Assembly: GCA_041666155.1 (NCBI GenBank)
Contig: JBAYHM010000204.1
Span: forward strand, 1-8,413
Length of the DNA: 8,413 nt
Direction: 5' to 3'
Source of the DNA: SZUA-426 sp041666155
GTDB taxonomy: Bacteria > Spirochaetota > Spirochaetia > Treponematales > Breznakiellaceae
A program made the position numbers and the translations under genes. The notes under the pieces are model-generated. The model ran no database searches, had not been told where the DNA came from, and saw only the letters and a program-made list of their open reading frames with translations. Shown here piece by piece: positions 6,971 through 8,413 of this stretch. How positions within the stretch are numbered: the stretch's first letter is position 1; each line of letters begins with the position of its first letter.

Positions 6971-8350
6971 ATGATTCGCGTTCCCGTAGTCACTTCGGAT
7001 GCGTCCATAATACAAATCGTGCAGGAAGCCGCCGCCGCGCTTTCCGACGAACTGCAACCTGTATTCCTTTCCGGAAAAGACGCCGTCGTCGAATATTTGA
7101 AATACGAACTCCCGGAAATTAAAATTTTGGATTGTTCCGGAGAAAAAAAAGAGGCTTCCGAATCTCTTGATATTCTAGATGCGATCCGATCCGATCCGTG
7201 GTTGCATTACGGCGGCGTCGTAGCCATCCACAGTGGAAATGACGATCAGGCCTTTCAGGAACGGCTGCGCGATTCAAACGTCATCGCGGTCCTTCATAAA
7301 CGAGAACTTCAGCATAACATCGAACGCCTTTTGCGCATTCTCACGCGGAACAAACAGTTCCTCTTCCAGCGCGGTATGCAGCAACACTTGATGCGCAAAA
7401 TTTCGGGGACATTCATCATGGATAATGATCCCCTGGACATAGTCGTTTATTCCAACCTGGTTACAAACTATCTTTACAACGCGAACCTCGTCAATAAAGA
7501 GGACAAAGAAAAACTCCACGTTGCTTTTTTGGAACTTCTGGTCAACGCGATCGAACACGGTAACTGTAAAATTTCTTTCGATGAAAAAACCGCATGGCTG
7601 GAAGATGGCCGCGATGCCATGGACCTTATCCGGGAAAAAAACAAAGACCCCGAAATCTCCATGAGAAAGGTATCTTTCTCATATGCTATTTCTCCGGATT
7701 CATCAGCCTTCGGCATTGAGGACGAGGGTGACGGCTTCGATTGGCGCGCGCGCATGGCCGCGAAACCGGAGCTTGGACTGCACGGCATGGGCATGCGCAT
7801 GGCAGGCATCTACGTGCGCGACCTGGCCTATAACGAAAAGGGAAACGCGGTTTCTTTCCGAATCATACACCAAAAAGATTCGGCCAACGTCGTCCCCGTC
7901 ATATTCACGGCCCAGGAAGAAGTTGTATTCAAAGACCGGGAAATCGTCGTTCGGGAAGGTGAAACTTCGGACTACCTCTACTACATCGTTTCGGGACGAT
8001 TCCTCGTTTTCGCGGGCAATAAGTACGTTTCCTATCTCACCCCCGACGATATGTTCATCGGCGAAATGTCTTTCTTGCTTTCAAATCAGCGTTCGGCGAC
8101 TGTTGTGGCAAAGGGGGAAGGGCGTGTCGTCAAAATTTCGAAACAGGATTTCGTCAATCTTATCAAACAGAATCCCCACTATGGAATATTTTTAGCCCGG
8201 TTGCTTGCGCAGCGGCTTACCCGACTCAATTCCCGGGCGGCTCGGCTTAACGCTGAGTGCCTGCGATTAAAGAACATTGTTGAAAAAAAGGGTTGCGCGG
8301 ATGATGCGATAGTTGCGGAAAAAACAATTGAAACGGAAAAGTTTCTATAA
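6971..8350 (+). CDS. receiver-like / HATPase / cyclic-nucleotide-binding three-domain regulator
   Basis: A 459-residue soluble signalling protein with three domains. Residues 1-125 look like a response-regulator receiver: a hydrophobic first strand ending near D10, a putative phospho-acceptor D54 (KILDCS), S88 at the usual Ser/Thr strand (VAIHS) and K110 (VLHK). Residues about 160-300 form a GHKL ATPase domain of the RsbW/histidine-kinase type: N-box ELLVNAIEHGN (188-198), G1 IEDEGDGFDW (249-258) and G2 GLHGMGMRMAG (269-279). A charged stretch of about 35-40 residues lies between N-box and G1. No His-acceptor (DHp) segment is evident, so an RsbW-like protein-serine kinase or pure ATP sensor is as likely as a histidine kinase. 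Residues about 312-420 form a cyclic-nucleotide-binding domain with a phosphate-binding cassette FIGEMSFLL.....RSATV (G364, E365, R374), compatible with cAMP or cGMP binding. It ends in a short charged helix (415-445). ATG 6971 is the only in-frame start after the TGA at 6953. The next gene starts with no gap. The target of signalling is unknown. Confidence 0.85.
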   Translation: MIRVPVVTSDASIIQIVQEAAAALSDELQPVFLSGKDAVVEYLKYELPEIKILDCSGEKKEASESLDILDAIRSDPWLHYGGVVAIHSGNDDQAFQERLRDSNVIAVLHKRELQHNIERLLRILTRNKQFLFQRGMQQHLMRKISGTFIMDNDPLDIVVYSNLVTNYLYNANLVNKEDKEKLHVAFLELLVNAIEHGNCKISFDEKTAWLEDGRDAMDLIREKNKDPEISMRKVSFSYAISPDSSAFGIEDEGDGFDWRARMAAKPELGLHGMGMRMAGIYVRDLAYNEKGNAVSFRIIHQKDSANVVPVIFTAQEEVVFKDREIVVREGETSDYLYYIVSGRFLVFAGNKYVSYLTPDDMFIGEMSFLLSNQRSATVVAKGEGRVVKISKQDFVNLIKQNPHYGIFLARLLAQRLTRLNSRAARLNAECLRLKNIVEKKGCADDAIVAEKTIETEKFL

Positions 8351-8413
8351 ATGGATCTACCGGATTTTAGCCCGCTTTCACCGTTGGACGTCGTCGATGC
8401 GGTTGAGACTATT
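8351..8413 (+). CDS. 5' end of a gene of unknown function (cut by window edge)
   Basis: An ATG immediately follows the regulator's TAA (zero spacing), and the frame stays open for 21 codons to the window edge, beginning MDLPDFSPLSPLDVVDAVET. No strong ribosome-binding site is seen apart from a purine-rich ACGGAAAAG, so translational coupling to the regulator is likely. The 'F..L.P..V.DAVE' opening is reminiscent of RdoA/SrkA-like aminoglycoside-phosphotransferase-fold kinases, but 21 residues are too few for a call. Confidence 0.6.
   Translation, partial: MDLPDFSPLSPLDVVDAVETI

Noticed and set aside
7683..8195. Alternative plus-strand frame of 170 codons within the regulator gene
   Set aside because: It is out of frame with the G1, G2 and CNBD motifs, which are all in the main frame; its translation is Arg/Ser-rich and lacks motifs.

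Overview
The window reads as ordinary chromosomal DNA from a Gram-negative bacterium, most probably a spirochaete of the Treponema/Spirochaeta type. The organism call is an inference from gene content: a LplA/LipO-like sugar-binding protein, a small signal-peptide-bearing beta-barrel-like protein and a receiver/HATPase/cyclic-nucleotide-binding regulator. No rRNA or other phylogenetic marker is present. I see no tRNA, rRNA, CRISPR array, insertion sequence or phage gene. Coding density is very high and no gene-free stretch exceeds about 120 bases.

Layout. Positions 1-2714 (+) hold the 3' part of an ABC-transporter solute-binding protein gene, followed 9 bases later by an FAD-dependent oxidoreductase gene. 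The two look like the end of a carbohydrate uptake/utilisation operon. Converging on them from the minus strand is a two-gene unit: a carboxymuconolactone decarboxylase/AhpD-like protein (3400-4035, possibly starting at 4089), then a HAD-superfamily 5'-nucleotidase-like phosphatase (2744-3385). Divergent from that unit is a small secreted, probably outer-membrane, beta-strand-rich protein (4155-4724, +). Converging on this is glgX/treX, a glycogen debranching enzyme with all catalytic motifs intact (4741-6894, -). Divergent from glgX is a 459-residue three-domain regulator (6971-8350, +), followed with no spacer by the first 21 codons of another gene that runs off the window (8351 onward).

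How the genes relate. The window is a mosaic of short transcription units rather than one pathway. Carbohydrate handling recurs (sugar-binding protein, sugar-operon-type flavoprotein, glycogen debranching), but no sequence evidence ties the units to common regulation. The most notable gene is the regulator. It joins a phospho-receiver-like domain, an RsbW/HisKA-type ATPase domain without a recognisable His-acceptor domain, and a C-terminal cyclic-nucleotide-binding domain with a conserved phosphate-binding cassette. Its position divergent from glgX, separated by 76 bases, allows shared control but does not prove it. I found no convincing evidence of a wholly new multi-gene system here.
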